A stretch of DNA of 52,795 nucleotides from Gammaproteobacteria bacterium (GTDB taxonomy: Bacteria; Pseudomonadota; Gammaproteobacteria; Pseudomonadales; Azotimanducaceae), in the NCBI GenBank assembly GCA_028821405.1, contig JAPPGK010000029.1, positions 1-52,795 of the forward strand. The letters are read 5' to 3'. The translations under genes were made by a program, and so were the position numbers. The notes beneath the pieces were generated by a model. The model ran no database searches. It was not told where the DNA came from and saw nothing but the letters and a program-made list of their open reading frames with translations. Positions 43,173 through 51,933 of this stretch are shown in pieces (position 1 is the stretch's first letter; every line of letters starts with the position of its first letter).

Positions 43173-44098
43173 TGCAATAGCTCGGCGGCGGTGCGGACGG
43201 ACTCTTCCAGCACCGCCGTCTCGACGCCGCCGATGCGCAGCCGGGTGACGATCAGGTGCGTTAACCCCAAGGTCTCCTCGTAGGCGGCAACCTTGTCGGC
43301 AACCGCTGACGGTTCGCCGACGATCGCCCAGTCGTCCGCCTCGAGAGACAGGCCCGGACGCCCGCCGCTGGCCATTTGACGTGCGGCGATGCCCAACTGA
43401 TCCCGTACCCGGTCGAGTAGTCGCCGATCCTTGGACACCAAGAGCGTACGCATGATCGGAACTTCCGGCGGACGGTCCACCCCCGCCGCATCGCAGGCTT
43501 CCCCGTGACGTCGGTAGTTGTCGCGCAATCGCCCCAAGGGCTCCATGGGGGAGGCAAGGTACGGCAAACCCAATCTTCCGGCCTGGGCGAGCGCCTTCGG
43601 CCCGAAAGCCGCCACCCACACGGGCGGATGGGGTTTCTGCACGGGTAGCGGCGAAAGCCGGACTGCCGCCGAGTCACCCCCGACGGACTCTCCCTGCCAC
43701 GCTCGCTGCATCACCCCCAGGCACCATTCGAATAGTCGCCGTTTGTCTTTGCGCGACACCTCGAAGGCGTCGAACATGGCCGGCTGATAGCCGCGCCCCA
43801 CGCCGAGGATCACCCGTCCACCGGAAAGCCGGTCGAGCACCGCGACCTGTTCGGCGGCCTGCAGCGGGTGGCGGAGCGGCAGCAAGTACGAGGTCGTGGC
43901 GAGCCGAATGGTCTCGGTGCTCGCCGAAACCGCCGCCAGCAGCATGAGCGGGTCGGGAATGGCAGCCTCGCCTGCGAAGTGACTCTCGGGCAGCCAGAAC
44001 GACTCGTAGCCCCACTTCTGGGCCAACGCCGCTTGTCGGGCCAGGGCATGCGCATCGACCTGGCCCGATATCCGCCAAGGCGTCAAGCCGAGATGCAT
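43166..44098 (-). CDS. LLM-class (luciferase-like) flavin-dependent oxidoreductase
   Basis: A 310-residue TIM-barrel protein of the bacterial luciferase family, which uses reduced FMN or F420. Typical features are MHLGLTPWRISG at the start, WGYESFWLPESHFAGE, LATTSYLLPLRHPLQAAEQVAVLDRLSGGRVILGVGRGYQP, and WVAAFGPKALAQAGRLGLPYLASPMEPL. The ending LTHLIVTRLRIGGV is also usual. The exact substrate and flavin cannot be read. It converges with yhhQ (7-nt overlap) and starts 3 nt downstream of the phospholipase-like stop, so those two minus-strand genes may be cotranscribed. Confidence 0.9.
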   Translation of the reverse strand: MHLGLTPWRISGQVDAHALARQAALAQKWGYESFWLPESHFAGEAAIPDPLMLLAAVSASTETIRLATTSYLLPLRHPLQAAEQVAVLDRLSGGRVILGVGRGYQPAMFDAFEVSRKDKRRLFEWCLGVMQRAWQGESVGGDSAAVRLSPLPVQKPHPPVWVAAFGPKALAQAGRLGLPYLASPMEPLGRLRDNYRRHGEACDAAGVDRPPEVPIMRTLLVSKDRRLLDRVRDQLGIAARQMASGGRPGLSLEADDWAIVGEPSAVADKVAAYEETLGLTHLIVTRLRIGGVETAVLEESVRTAAELLHQ

Positions 44099-44100
44099 CG

Positions 44101-45066
44101 CTACCGAAGAGCGATGGACCGCGGCGAGCCGGTCGCCTCCGAGGACATCGCCGTACCGTGAACGCGCTCCTGCATGATGGCCATCGCGGTGATCGTCGCC
44201 TGAACCGCGTCGAGATGGCGAGCGTGGGCGTATTCGCGGTACAGCGGGTCGTTGTGCACCAATACGCAGTTCTTGCGCCTACCGTCTTCCGGCCGGTCGC
44301 ACCGAAACCGCACTTCGCGCCCGAAATTGTTGCCGGCGTTGCCATAGCGGCCGAAGTCCCTGGCTTCCTCGGCGAGTTCCCAGAACGCCTCCCAACTGAC
44401 CGGCAAGCCGGGGATCGAGTCGGTCACCGACTCTATCGTGCGTTCGGCGGTGGTGACGAGGAGGTTCTCGAATCCCACATCGGACCTGCGCACGCTGGAG
44501 CAATCCTCGCCCAGCGCGGCGACCACGCCGTCGGTATCCACCGGAAAGGCGTTGAACCGATCCGATACGCTGAACCGCCACCACCGGGCGGTGTAGACAG
44601 GCACCACGTGCACCGGCGTGGTCGCATCCTGCAGGTAGTTGATGACACGTCCAAGGTTCGTGAACCGGCGGCTCAAGTCACGGGCTTCGTCCAAGCGTCG
44701 TATCGTGTCCCTGAAGTGGTTGTGCATCCGCGTATCGAAGATCCACATGAACTTCGCCGAGGACTGGTCGTCACGGTTGTAGTAGTTCCACCGGAACATG
44801 CGCCGCCACCACGCCGCGTCGGCCTGGTTGGCGTTGGCGATGGCGATATAGCGCACCTCGAGCGGCGTCAGGGTGGCGAGGTGCGTGTCTTCCGCACACT
44901 GGTTGTATTGCCGCGCGGCAATGAACGTCAGCTGTTGGTGGATATCGCCTTCGTAGGCGACGGAGGAAACCGTCACCAGCAACGCTGCGACGAAGACACC
45001 GCTCAACGTCCGTCGGGTTCGCAAGGTAGGCAACCAACCGATGAAATCGGAGCGCAACCATGTCAC
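44101..45066 (-). CDS. Secreted zinc-dependent phospholipase C/S1-P1 nuclease-like protein
   Basis: About 321 residues. A hydrophobic N-terminal segment (TLSGVFVAALLVTVSSVA) acts as signal or anchor. The mature part begins with YEGDIHQQLTFIAARQYN. It contains NHFRDTIRRLDEARDL and the helical NYLQDATTPVHVVPVY, which resembles the HxxGDxxQPLH-type zinc helix of the phospholipase C/P1 nuclease fold. These enzymes use His and Asp residues to bind three zinc ions. The N-terminus is uncertain: a GTG at 45066 is chosen, but an in-frame ATG at 45126 would add a basic leader. Activity (lipid, nucleic acid or none) is open. Confidence 0.6.
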   Translation of the reverse strand: MTWLRSDFIGWLPTLRTRRTLSGVFVAALLVTVSSVAYEGDIHQQLTFIAARQYNQCAEDTHLATLTPLEVRYIAIANANQADAAWWRRMFRWNYYNRDDQSSAKFMWIFDTRMHNHFRDTIRRLDEARDLSRRFTNLGRVINYLQDATTPVHVVPVYTARWWRFSVSDRFNAFPVDTDGVVAALGEDCSSVRRSDVGFENLLVTTAERTIESVTDSIPGLPVSWEAFWELAEEARDFGRYGNAGNNFGREVRFRCDRPEDGRRKNCVLVHNDPLYREYAHARHLDAVQATITAMAIMQERVHGTAMSSEATGSPRSIALR

Positions 45067-45289
45067 TCCACGGTTGCGAACGCAAGGAAAACGGGACCGT
45101 CGGCGAGGGTGGAGGCGCCCATCCAACGACGACCACGGTGTCGTGCAAATCCTTTGGTGGCGACGACGCCGCGGCGGTGGCGAAGGGCGCCATCACGCGG
45201 CCGCCAAAGCCACGACCAACGGCGATAGTCGATGTCCCCATCGGGCTGTACACTCACCCGTCTGTGGCACCGCAACGAAAGGGGTTTCC

Positions 45290-46372
45290 ATGAAGGCCGC
45301 AGTCCTGCGCGAAGTGAACCAGCCGCTGGTGATCGAAGACTTGAGCACGGGTGACCCGGGACCTAGGGAAGTACTCGTGCGTACCGCCGCCGCGGGCGTG
45401 TGCCACTCCGATCTGCACTTTCAGAACGGCGCCTATCCTTATCCGCTGCCGGTGGTTCTCGGACACGAGTCCGCGGGTGTGGTCGAGGCGGTTGGATCCG
45501 ACGTGCACTACGTGAAGCCGGGCGACCACGTCATCACGTGCCTGTCGGCTTTCTGCGGCCACTGCGAATACTGCCTGACGGGGCGGATGGTGCTGTGCAG
45601 CGAACCGGAACTCTCGCGGGAGGTGAACGAACCGCCGCGCCTCACCGCCGGCGGCGAGCCGATCAATCAGTTCCTCAACCTGTCGTCATTCGCCCAGGAG
45701 ATGCTCATCCACGAACACGCCCTCGCCAAGATCCGCGACGACATGCCGCTCGACCGGGCCGCGCTGATCGGCTGCGGGGTCACGACGGGAGTCGGCGCGG
45801 TCATCCATACCGCGGACATCGAGCCGGGATCGACGGTCGCCGTTATCGGTTGCGGCGGGGTCGGCCTGTCGTGCATCAACGGCGCCGATATCGCCGGGGC
45901 CGGGCGGATCATCGCCATCGACACCCGCGCCTCCAAGCTCGAACTCGCTCGCACCTTCGGCGCCACCGACGTGGTCAACGCAGCCGAGGAGGATCCCATC
46001 GGCATGGTCCGCGAAATGACCGGCGGCGGCGTGCACTACTCCTTCGAGGCGATCGGCCTCAAGGCGACCACCGAGCAGGCGTTCAAGATGATCCGGAACG
46101 GCGGCACCGCCACGGTCATCGGCATGATTCCCGTCGGTACCATGGTCGAAATCCACGGTCCCGAGTTCCTGCGCGAGAAGACGCTGCAGGGATCCAGCAT
46201 GGGCTCCAACCGGTTCCGGGTCGACATGCCCCGGTTCGTGGACTTCTACCTGTCGGGCAAACTGCACCTCGACGAGATGATCTCGGGTCGGATCCGGCTC
46301 GAAGATGTCAACGACGCCCTGACGGCGCTGGAGACCGGCGAGGTAGCGCGCAACGTCATCGTCTTCGACTGA
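45290..46372 (+). CDS. Zinc-dependent alcohol dehydrogenase (MDR family)
   Basis: A 360-residue medium-chain dehydrogenase. Catalytic zinc ligands are Cys38 (GVCHSD) and His59-Glu60 (LGHESAG). The structural zinc set is Cys89, Cys92, Cys95 and Cys103 (FCGHCEYCLTGRMVLC). The nucleotide fold is VAVIGCGGVGLSCINGA, followed by IIAIDTRASKLELA, where the Asp favours NAD. The length and CGVTTGVGAV segment fit the class III/NDMA-type group. The ATG at 45290 follows AAAGGGG, which settles the start within a longer open frame. It is divergent from the phospholipase-like gene. Substrate unknown. Confidence 0.92.
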   Translation: MKAAVLREVNQPLVIEDLSTGDPGPREVLVRTAAAGVCHSDLHFQNGAYPYPLPVVLGHESAGVVEAVGSDVHYVKPGDHVITCLSAFCGHCEYCLTGRMVLCSEPELSREVNEPPRLTAGGEPINQFLNLSSFAQEMLIHEHALAKIRDDMPLDRAALIGCGVTTGVGAVIHTADIEPGSTVAVIGCGGVGLSCINGADIAGAGRIIAIDTRASKLELARTFGATDVVNAAEEDPIGMVREMTGGGVHYSFEAIGLKATTEQAFKMIRNGGTATVIGMIPVGTMVEIHGPEFLREKTLQGSSMGSNRFRVDMPRFVDFYLSGKLHLDEMISGRIRLEDVNDALTALETGEVARNVIVFD

Positions 46373-46468
46373 CCACGGGGCGCGGACCGGCGGGCAACTC
46401 GGGCGAACGGTGGGCAGGCCGGTGGGGCCGGATGTCGCCGCCCGAGTCGGTCGGACCCCTGCGTGCGT

Positions 46469-47788
46469 TTAGAGTCTGAGCCCCCAGATCCGGCCGTCCC
46501 TCGCAACGCGTAGAACCACGCGGTTTGCATTGATGAGTTGGCGGGCGAGTTCGCCGATGTGCCTGGTCGTCTGGTTGTTGGCGGCAAGCAGGATATCCCC
46601 GGGTCGCAATCCAGTCGCCCAGGCGGGGGATGTTCGCTCGATGCTGCTCACCGCGATGCCGTTGGGCTCGTCTTCGTAACGCACGTCGATCAGCACCGCA
46701 CCTTCCAGGCGAGGATGGAGGCGGGCACCGGCGACCGACCAGTTGAGATCGATCGACACCGCCAGGTGCATTCGTCGACCGTTGCGAATGATCTCCACAT
46801 CCAGCTCGTCGCCGACCATCGTGACCGCTTCCTGGTGGCCATAGTCACCCGGCCGCAGCATGGGTCGGCCGTCGATGCTCGCGACGATGTCGCCGCGCCT
46901 GATCCCCGCCGTGTCGGCCGCGCTGCCCGGTACGATCTCCGTGACCACGATTCCCTCCGTTTCGGCCACGCCGTGTACCTTGGCGAGTTGCGCGTTCAGC
47001 GCCGCCACCGTGACACCGATACGGCCGCGCCTTACCGTTCCGTGTTCGATGATCTCGCCCATGATGGAACCCACGAGATCGCTTGGTATCGCGAAGCCGA
47101 TGCCGATGTTGCCGCCGGTCGTCGCCACGATGGCGGTATTGATGCCGACCAGTCGCCCATTCAGGTCGACCAGCGCACCGCCCGAGTTTCCGGGGTTGAT
47201 CGAGGCATCGGTCTGGATGAAGTTCTGGTAGCCCTCGATGCGGAGGCCGCTTCGCCCCAGCGCGCTGACGATGCCCGACGTCACCGTCTGCTCCAAGCCG
47301 AACGGGTTGCCGATGGCGATGACGAAGTCGCCGACCCGCAAACCCTGGGACTTGCCGAACGGCAGTTGCGTCAGGTCGTGGGCCGCGATTCGCAATACCG
47401 CCAAGTCCACCTGCGGATCGACGCCGACCAGGTCGGCCGGGAATTCCCGACCGTCCGAGAGCCGGACGTGAATCTCGTGCGCATCGGCGACGAGGTGGTG
47501 GTTGGTGACGATATGGCCCGTCCGTGCATCGACGATCACCCCCGAACCGGCGCTTTGTGCGCGGCGCTGTTCGGGAAGCTGGAAGAACCGTCGGAAGAAG
47601 GGGTCGCGCATCAGCGGGCTCGGATAGGACTGCACCCGGGCGAAGGTCGCGACGTTGACGACGCCCGCGGTCGTTCGCTCCAGCATGGGCGCGAGACTCG
47701 GCAAGGGCTGCCCGTCCACGGCGTCCGGCAGGGCCGCATGGGCAGCACCCGTCAACAGAATTGGCGCAATGCGGGCGAGTGATCTCAT
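46469..47788 (-). CDS. HtrA/Do-type periplasmic serine protease with two PDZ domains
   Basis: A 439-residue DegP/DegQ-family protease for protein quality control in the periplasm. A short signal (MRSLARIAPILLTGAAHA) leads to the protease domain with His98 (VTNHHLV), Asp128 (VDLAVLRI) and Ser202 (NPGNSGGALVD). The first PDZ (~250-345: RRGRIGVTVAAL, GIVVTEIVPGSAADTAGIRRGDIVASIDG) and the second (~350-439: GIAVSSIERTSPAWATGLRPGDILLAANN) follow. It converges with the alcohol dehydrogenase gene. A tRNA gene lies ~115 bp upstream of its start. Confidence 0.94.
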   Translation of the reverse strand: MRSLARIAPILLTGAAHAALPDAVDGQPLPSLAPMLERTTAGVVNVATFARVQSYPSPLMRDPFFRRFFQLPEQRRAQSAGSGVIVDARTGHIVTNHHLVADAHEIHVRLSDGREFPADLVGVDPQVDLAVLRIAAHDLTQLPFGKSQGLRVGDFVIAIGNPFGLEQTVTSGIVSALGRSGLRIEGYQNFIQTDASINPGNSGGALVDLNGRLVGINTAIVATTGGNIGIGFAIPSDLVGSIMGEIIEHGTVRRGRIGVTVAALNAQLAKVHGVAETEGIVVTEIVPGSAADTAGIRRGDIVASIDGRPMLRPGDYGHQEAVTMVGDELDVEIIRNGRRMHLAVSIDLNWSVAGARLHPRLEGAVLIDVRYEDEPNGIAVSSIERTSPAWATGLRPGDILLAANNQTTRHIGELARQLINANRVVLRVARDGRIWGLRL

Positions 47789-47903
47789 CGTGGCGCGATC
47801 CGTCCTTTCCCACGGGAGCGCACCCTTCGCGCCCCCAGCTGCCTATCCCATGCGAGACGCGACCGCTTCGCCCTCGCCCCGCCGCCGCATCGGCAAGGGT
47901 CAC

Positions 47904-47978
47904 TGGAGCGGGCGATGGGAGTCGAACCCACGTCACCAGCTTGGGAAGCTGGGGTAATAACCGTTATACGACGCCCGC
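47904..47978 (-). tRNA. tRNA-Gly (anticodon CCC)
   Basis: On the minus strand the 75-nt gene has acceptor arms GCGGGCG/CGCCCGC, discriminator T and an encoded CCA (47904-47906). The anticodon arm CCAGC-TTCCCAA-GCTGG puts CCC at positions 34-36, and the T arm contains GGTTCGACTCC. It reads glycine codon GGG. Confidence 0.95.
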
Positions 47979-48055
47979 GCGCGGCGAATTATGGCACAGT
48001 GTTCCAGGATGAACGGGTGCCAAGCGGGGCACCCTGGAAGCACGAGAGGGGAACA

Positions 48056-49357
48056 ATGACTCGGCACATGCTGATCAACACATTCGTCCGCCAAGCCGCA
48101 TTCCTGGCCGTTGGCCTGGCGCTTTCCATCGGATCCCATGCAGGGGAACGCGACCTCGCCATCGTCGACCCCGCCGAGGTCGGGATGAGTGCCGACGGTT
48201 TGGCCGAACTGAGCGCCGCCATGCAGGGATTCGTCGACCGGGACGAACTGGCCGGCGTGGTCACGCTCGTCGCCCGGCACGGCAAGATCGCGCACTTCGA
48301 GACTTTCGGCAAACAAGACCTCGAAAGTGGCGTGCCCATGGCCAAGGACACGATCTTCCGCATCTACTCGATGACCAAGCCCGTGGCCGGCGTGGCGTTG
48401 ATGACGTTCTACGAGGAGGGTCGATTCAAGCTCGACGACCCCGTTGCCAAGTACATTCCCGAGTTCGCCGATCTGAAGGTGGCCAAGGCACCGGGCCCGG
48501 AGGGCCAACCCATCGTCGAGGACGCGAACCACGCGATGACGATCCGCGAGCTCGTGAGCCATACCGCAGGCCTGACCTACGGTTTCTTCTCGCGCTCCCA
48601 GGTCGACACCCTGTACCTGCAAGCCAATGTCCTCGACCGCAACTCGACGCTAAAGGACATGATCATGAAGCTCGCGGACATCCCGCTGCGGCAGCAGCCC
48701 GGCGCCGCCTGGCACTACAGCGTCGCCGTCGATGTCCAGGGCTACCTCGTGGAAGTCCTGGCCGGAAAACCCTTCGACGAGGTCTTGAAGGAACGCATCT
48801 TCGACCCGCTGGGCATGAAGGACACCGGGTTCTGGATCGCTCCCGAGGACGAACCGCGAACCGCCACGATGTATCAGCAACGCGGTGGTGGCACCCTGGC
48901 ACCCAATCCCTCCCGGGAGTACTTCACGAAACCGGCGTTCTTCTCCGGCGGCGGGGGGCTGGTGTCCACGGCCATGGACTACACGCGCTTCGCGGAGATG
49001 ATGCTGAACGGCGGCGAACTCGAAGGCGTACGGATCCTGAAGCCCGAGACCGTCAAGCTCATGCACACCAACCAGCTACCGGAAGGCATCGACTTCATCA
49101 ACCCCATGATCGGCAATCCCGGCAATACCTTCGGGATCGACGTCGCCATCGTCGCGGCGCCCGACGGCGAGTCGGACCACCCGCTGGCCAAGGGCGAGTA
49201 CTGGTGGTACGGCGCCGGCGGCACCTGGTTCGGCGTCAATCCGGTGCAGGATCTCATCGTCGTCGGAATGATCCAGAAGTTCGGCGTACCGGGCCCGAAA
49301 GAGGTTCGCACCACCAGCAAGCGGTTGGCCTACGAAGCGATTACCGACCCCTCGTAG
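48056..49357 (+). CDS. Serine hydrolase of the beta-lactamase (class C) fold, secreted
   Basis: A 433-residue protein with a signal peptide (FVRQAAFLAVGLALSIGSHA, ~10-29). The SxxK nucleophile motif is Ser105-Met-Thr-Lys108 in RIYSMTKPV and the second-motif Tyr is Tyr221 in WHYSVAVD. The family-typical ELVSHTAGLTYG, FDPLGMKDTGFWI and GGGGLVSTAMDYTRFAEMMLNGG are present. Such proteins include esterases, D-aminopeptidases and carboxypeptidases. True beta-lactamase activity is not implied. The ATG at 48056 is preceded by GAGAGGGG. The open frame reaches back into the tRNA gene but that part is not coding. It precedes the carboxylesterase by ~115 bp. Confidence 0.9.
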   Translation: MTRHMLINTFVRQAAFLAVGLALSIGSHAGERDLAIVDPAEVGMSADGLAELSAAMQGFVDRDELAGVVTLVARHGKIAHFETFGKQDLESGVPMAKDTIFRIYSMTKPVAGVALMTFYEEGRFKLDDPVAKYIPEFADLKVAKAPGPEGQPIVEDANHAMTIRELVSHTAGLTYGFFSRSQVDTLYLQANVLDRNSTLKDMIMKLADIPLRQQPGAAWHYSVAVDVQGYLVEVLAGKPFDEVLKERIFDPLGMKDTGFWIAPEDEPRTATMYQQRGGGTLAPNPSREYFTKPAFFSGGGGLVSTAMDYTRFAEMMLNGGELEGVRILKPETVKLMHTNQLPEGIDFINPMIGNPGNTFGIDVAIVAAPDGESDHPLAKGEYWWYGAGGTWFGVNPVQDLIVVGMIQKFGVPGPKEVRTTSKRLAYEAITDPS

Positions 49358-49394
49358 GGCGACCCAACGCGCCCGTTTGGGCGCGCGGTCGCCC
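49355..49394. repeat. Intergenic palindromic repeat, possible hairpin
   Basis: GGGCGACC (49357-49364) pairs with GGTCGCCC (49387-49394), and inside it GCGCCC (49369-49374) pairs with GGGCGC (49379-49384). It begins GTAGG at the stop codon of the serine hydrolase. No T-run follows, so it is listed as a repeat-family member rather than a terminator. Confidence 0.6.
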
Positions 49395-49472
49395 GTCGGA
49401 GCACCACCACGCCGGTTCCCTCACCTCGGACCGCCGCCGCCCGGTCATACACCGCTTAAGTCGTAGCCCGCC

Positions 49473-50990
49473 GTGAACCGCCGCCTCGCCTTGCTCGCCA
49501 TTGCGGCAGCCGCAAGCAGTGCCATCGCCCATGACGACGAATCCCTGAACTACGCCGGCTCGTCCGTACTCGCCAAGAGCGGCGCCGAGGTGATGCGTTT
49601 CAGCGGAATCCGTTTCGCACAAGCACCCGTCGGCGACTGGCGTTGGCGTGCACCCCGGCCTGCGGCACAACCCTCTGCCGACCTCCCTGTCGATGCCACA
49701 CAATGGCCGCCCGCATGCGTGCAGGGCCACGACAACACCGAGTGGTACGAAGGTGTGGCCGCAGCCTTCGGCCAACCACCGGAGGTCGCGCCATCGAGGC
49801 CCGAAATCGCCGAGGATTGCCTGTTCCTGAACATCTGGACGCCGGACGTGGCGTCCCGGCTTCCGGTGATGGTGTGGATTCACGGCGGGGCCAACGTGAA
49901 CGGCTGGTCGTTCGAGCCGAACTATCGGGGTCGAGAACTGGCGGCCATGGGCGCGGTGGTCGTCTCGATCCAATACCGGCTGGGGGTGTTCGGTTTTCTC
50001 GCCCACCCCGCGCTCACCGCCGAGTCGCCCCACGCCTCGTCCGGCAACTACGGGATACTCGACCAGATCGAGGCGCTGCGCTGGATCCAGGCCAACATCG
50101 CCCGTTTCGGCGGCGACCCGGCGAACGTCACGCTGTTCGGCGAATCCGCCGGTGCCGGCGACATCGCGTACCTGTTGCTGAGTCCGCTGGCCGACGGGCT
50201 CTTCGAGCGCGCGATCTCCCAAAGCGGCGGCTGGCCCGCCGACCAGCGCCGGACCCTCGCGGAAAACGAAGCCGAAGGCGTCGCCTTCCTACGGCGCGCC
50301 CAAGCGGCGGGAATCGACGAACTACGTCGCCTGCCGGCGGCGTCGCTGCTCGCCGTCGCCAAGGAACACTTCGAGCGCGACTACGACGATCCGCCGGTGG
50401 ACGGCTGGTTGCTTCCTGCGCCGCCTGCCGATCTCCTCGCCCGCAAGGCGTTCGAACCACGCTCCGTGATCGTCGGCTTCAACGCCGACGAATCATTGAT
50501 GTACGTCGGCAAGGCAACACCCGAACACTGGCAGAAAGCACTCGAGGGACTGCCCAACCCACCTCCGGTCGCGAACCTCTTGGGCGACGTACCGATTCCG
50601 CAACGACTCGACGAGCTTGCGTCCGCTACGCAATATACCTGCCCGAGCATTGCCCTCGCCGACGGCTTCCGGGCGGGCGGTGCTCCCACCTATGTGTACC
50701 GCTTCGACCGGATACGCCCTGGCAGTCACGGAATTGGTGCCTACCACGGGGCCGAGATCCCCTACGTCTTCAACACCCACGACGCCTGGCTGCCGACGGA
50801 CGCCACCGACCATGACCTTACGCGACGCATGATGGGCTATTGGTTCAACTTCGCCGCCACGGGCGATCCCAACCATGACGAAGCGCCAGTCTGGCCGCGC
50901 TGGGGCGACGCCGCCCTCGTCCTGTCGTTGGCCGAGGAAACCCAGGCCGATGCGTGGGACGCGCGGTTGTGTTCACTGCTGCACCGGTAG
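49473..50990 (+). CDS. Type-B carboxylesterase, secreted
   Basis: A 505-residue alpha/beta-hydrolase of the carboxylesterase/para-nitrobenzyl esterase family. A signal peptide covers ~1-19 (LALLAIAAAASSAIA). EDCLFLNIWTP (~114-124) and the oxyanion-hole PVMVWIHGGAN lead to the nucleophile Ser225 in LFGESAGAGD. The acid is expected in GFNADES (~337-343) and the His in GAYHGAEIPYVF. The start is a GTG at 49473. Substrate (plant, animal or microbial esters) cannot be deduced. It probably acts in the periplasm or outside the cell. Confidence 0.92.
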   Translation: MNRRLALLAIAAAASSAIAHDDESLNYAGSSVLAKSGAEVMRFSGIRFAQAPVGDWRWRAPRPAAQPSADLPVDATQWPPACVQGHDNTEWYEGVAAAFGQPPEVAPSRPEIAEDCLFLNIWTPDVASRLPVMVWIHGGANVNGWSFEPNYRGRELAAMGAVVVSIQYRLGVFGFLAHPALTAESPHASSGNYGILDQIEALRWIQANIARFGGDPANVTLFGESAGAGDIAYLLLSPLADGLFERAISQSGGWPADQRRTLAENEAEGVAFLRRAQAAGIDELRRLPAASLLAVAKEHFERDYDDPPVDGWLLPAPPADLLARKAFEPRSVIVGFNADESLMYVGKATPEHWQKALEGLPNPPPVANLLGDVPIPQRLDELASATQYTCPSIALADGFRAGGAPTYVYRFDRIRPGSHGIGAYHGAEIPYVFNTHDAWLPTDATDHDLTRRMMGYWFNFAATGDPNHDEAPVWPRWGDAALVLSLAEETQADAWDARLCSLLHR

Positions 50991-51010
50991 CCTGCGTTCC
51001 TGACGGTGCG

Positions 51011-51152
51011 GTAGGGGCGACCCTTCGCGCTCAGAAGGCGCGAGGTCGCCTGTGGGGACTCCGCATGGCCTTGCTCCGGTCGTGCGCGAATCCGGCCGCA
51101 TTCGCGATCGCGCCCGCAGGGCGCGGCGGGACGGGGCAGGCCCGTCGCCTAC
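51011..51152. repeat. Composite of two dispersed repeats in inverted orientation
   Basis: At the left, GTAGGGGCGACC (51011-51022) starts a stem-loop: GGCGACC pairs with GGTCGCC (51044-51050) and TCGCGC with GCGCGA inside. At the right, the minus strand reads GTAGGCGACGGGCCTGCCCC (51151 downward). The ~140-bp unit is bounded by GTAGG and CCTAC, like a small inverted-repeat element. It lies between the carboxylesterase and the truncated nuclease gene. Confidence 0.55.
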
Positions 51153-51174
51153 GGTTCTTCGCCAAGCGGTCCTG

Positions 51175-51594
51175 CTAAACGGGTATCCCGCCCGGCGCAT
51201 CCCAAGGGGGCGCGCCGTCGTAGACCACGATCGGCGCGATGACCGGTGGCTTCACCGGCGCCCCGAACACCCTTCGCCGGTTGATCTCCCGATGCAGCGA
51301 TGCCGCGTGTCGGCCAAGGCGTTCGCCGACGTCCTGGATAACCTCCGAGGCGAACTTGATGATGAGGATGATATGCGTCGGTTCGTTGGACCCCTCATCC
51401 GTCTCGTCGAGGAAGGGAATGCTCCACACCATGTCGGCATAGCGCGGACCGTCGGGAACCCAATCGTCGGGGATGCGCGTCATGTGGTCGTAGTCCAGAT
51501 TGTCGACTTCCGGACTGTCGCGCATGATGAAGCCACGCACCAGGTCCTTGACCATCGGCGGAAACGCGAACAGCGGCAGGTAGGGATGTGCCAT
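51175..51594 (-). pseudogene. Decayed Rpn/YhgA-type PD-(D/E)XK nuclease
   Basis: 139 codons resembling the start of Rpn-family recombination-promoting nucleases: HPYLPLFAFPPMVKDLVRGFI, RYADMVWSIPFLDE (equivalent of the HSDLVWRV catalytic Asp strand) and PPVIAPIVVYDGAPPW (the LPVVLYNGxxPW motif). Full members run to ~250-300 residues. This one stops just after DGAPPWDAPGGIPV, next to the dispersed repeats. Where relatives have LLLEFQS, it reads LIIKFAS, so the catalytic Glu is replaced by Lys. Truncation plus the lost residue suggest a dead gene. The ATG at 51594 has GTGGAG upstream, so a stable fragment might still be made. Confidence 0.62.
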
Positions 51595-51874
51595 CGGTAA
51601 CTCCACGGATTTGCTTACCCCCGAACTTATCGGTCCGCCCAACGCACGGGTATCGGCGTTTTGCCCGCCTTCGCGTAGGAAAGTCCCTCCCACGGTTGTG
51701 CGACATTTGCCCGTCCGGGATTCACGACGCTGGGCACCCGATCCAGGCGTGATATCACCGTGATGTCGTGTGTGCGCCTGCGCCGACTCTTCACGCACGA
51801 AATCCGCCCTTCGGTCTACTTCCGGGACCCGTCTGACCCACAATCCGTTCGAGCACGAGTCGCTCGCCAGAGAT
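51595..51874. other. Noncoding stretch before the FitAB-like operon
   Basis: No convincing gene, RNA or terminator is visible in these ~280 bases. The divergent promoters of the decayed nuclease and the toxin-antitoxin operon should lie here. Confidence 0.4.
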
Positions 51875-51902
51875 TGCTAGCAATCCACTTGGATTGCTAG
51901 CA
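51875..51902. promoter_or_regulatory. Perfect 28-bp palindromic operator upstream of fitA
   Basis: TGCTAGCAATCCA (51875-51887) and TGGATTGCTAGCA (51890-51902) are perfect 13-bp inverted arms around CT, with TGCTAGCA half-sites 12 bp apart. It ends 31 nt before the antitoxin ATG. Neisserial FitAB binds a similar pair of TGCTATCA/TGATAGCA half-sites upstream of its own genes. Confidence 0.75.
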
Positions 51903-51933
51903 TTGGCCGGGGTTGTTTCCGTTGTACTGGACC

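Noticed and set aside
48056-49357. Calling the serine hydrolase an antibiotic-resistance beta-lactamase
   Set aside because: SxxK and Tyr motifs are shared by many esterases and peptidases, and nothing specific to class C beta-lactamases is visible.
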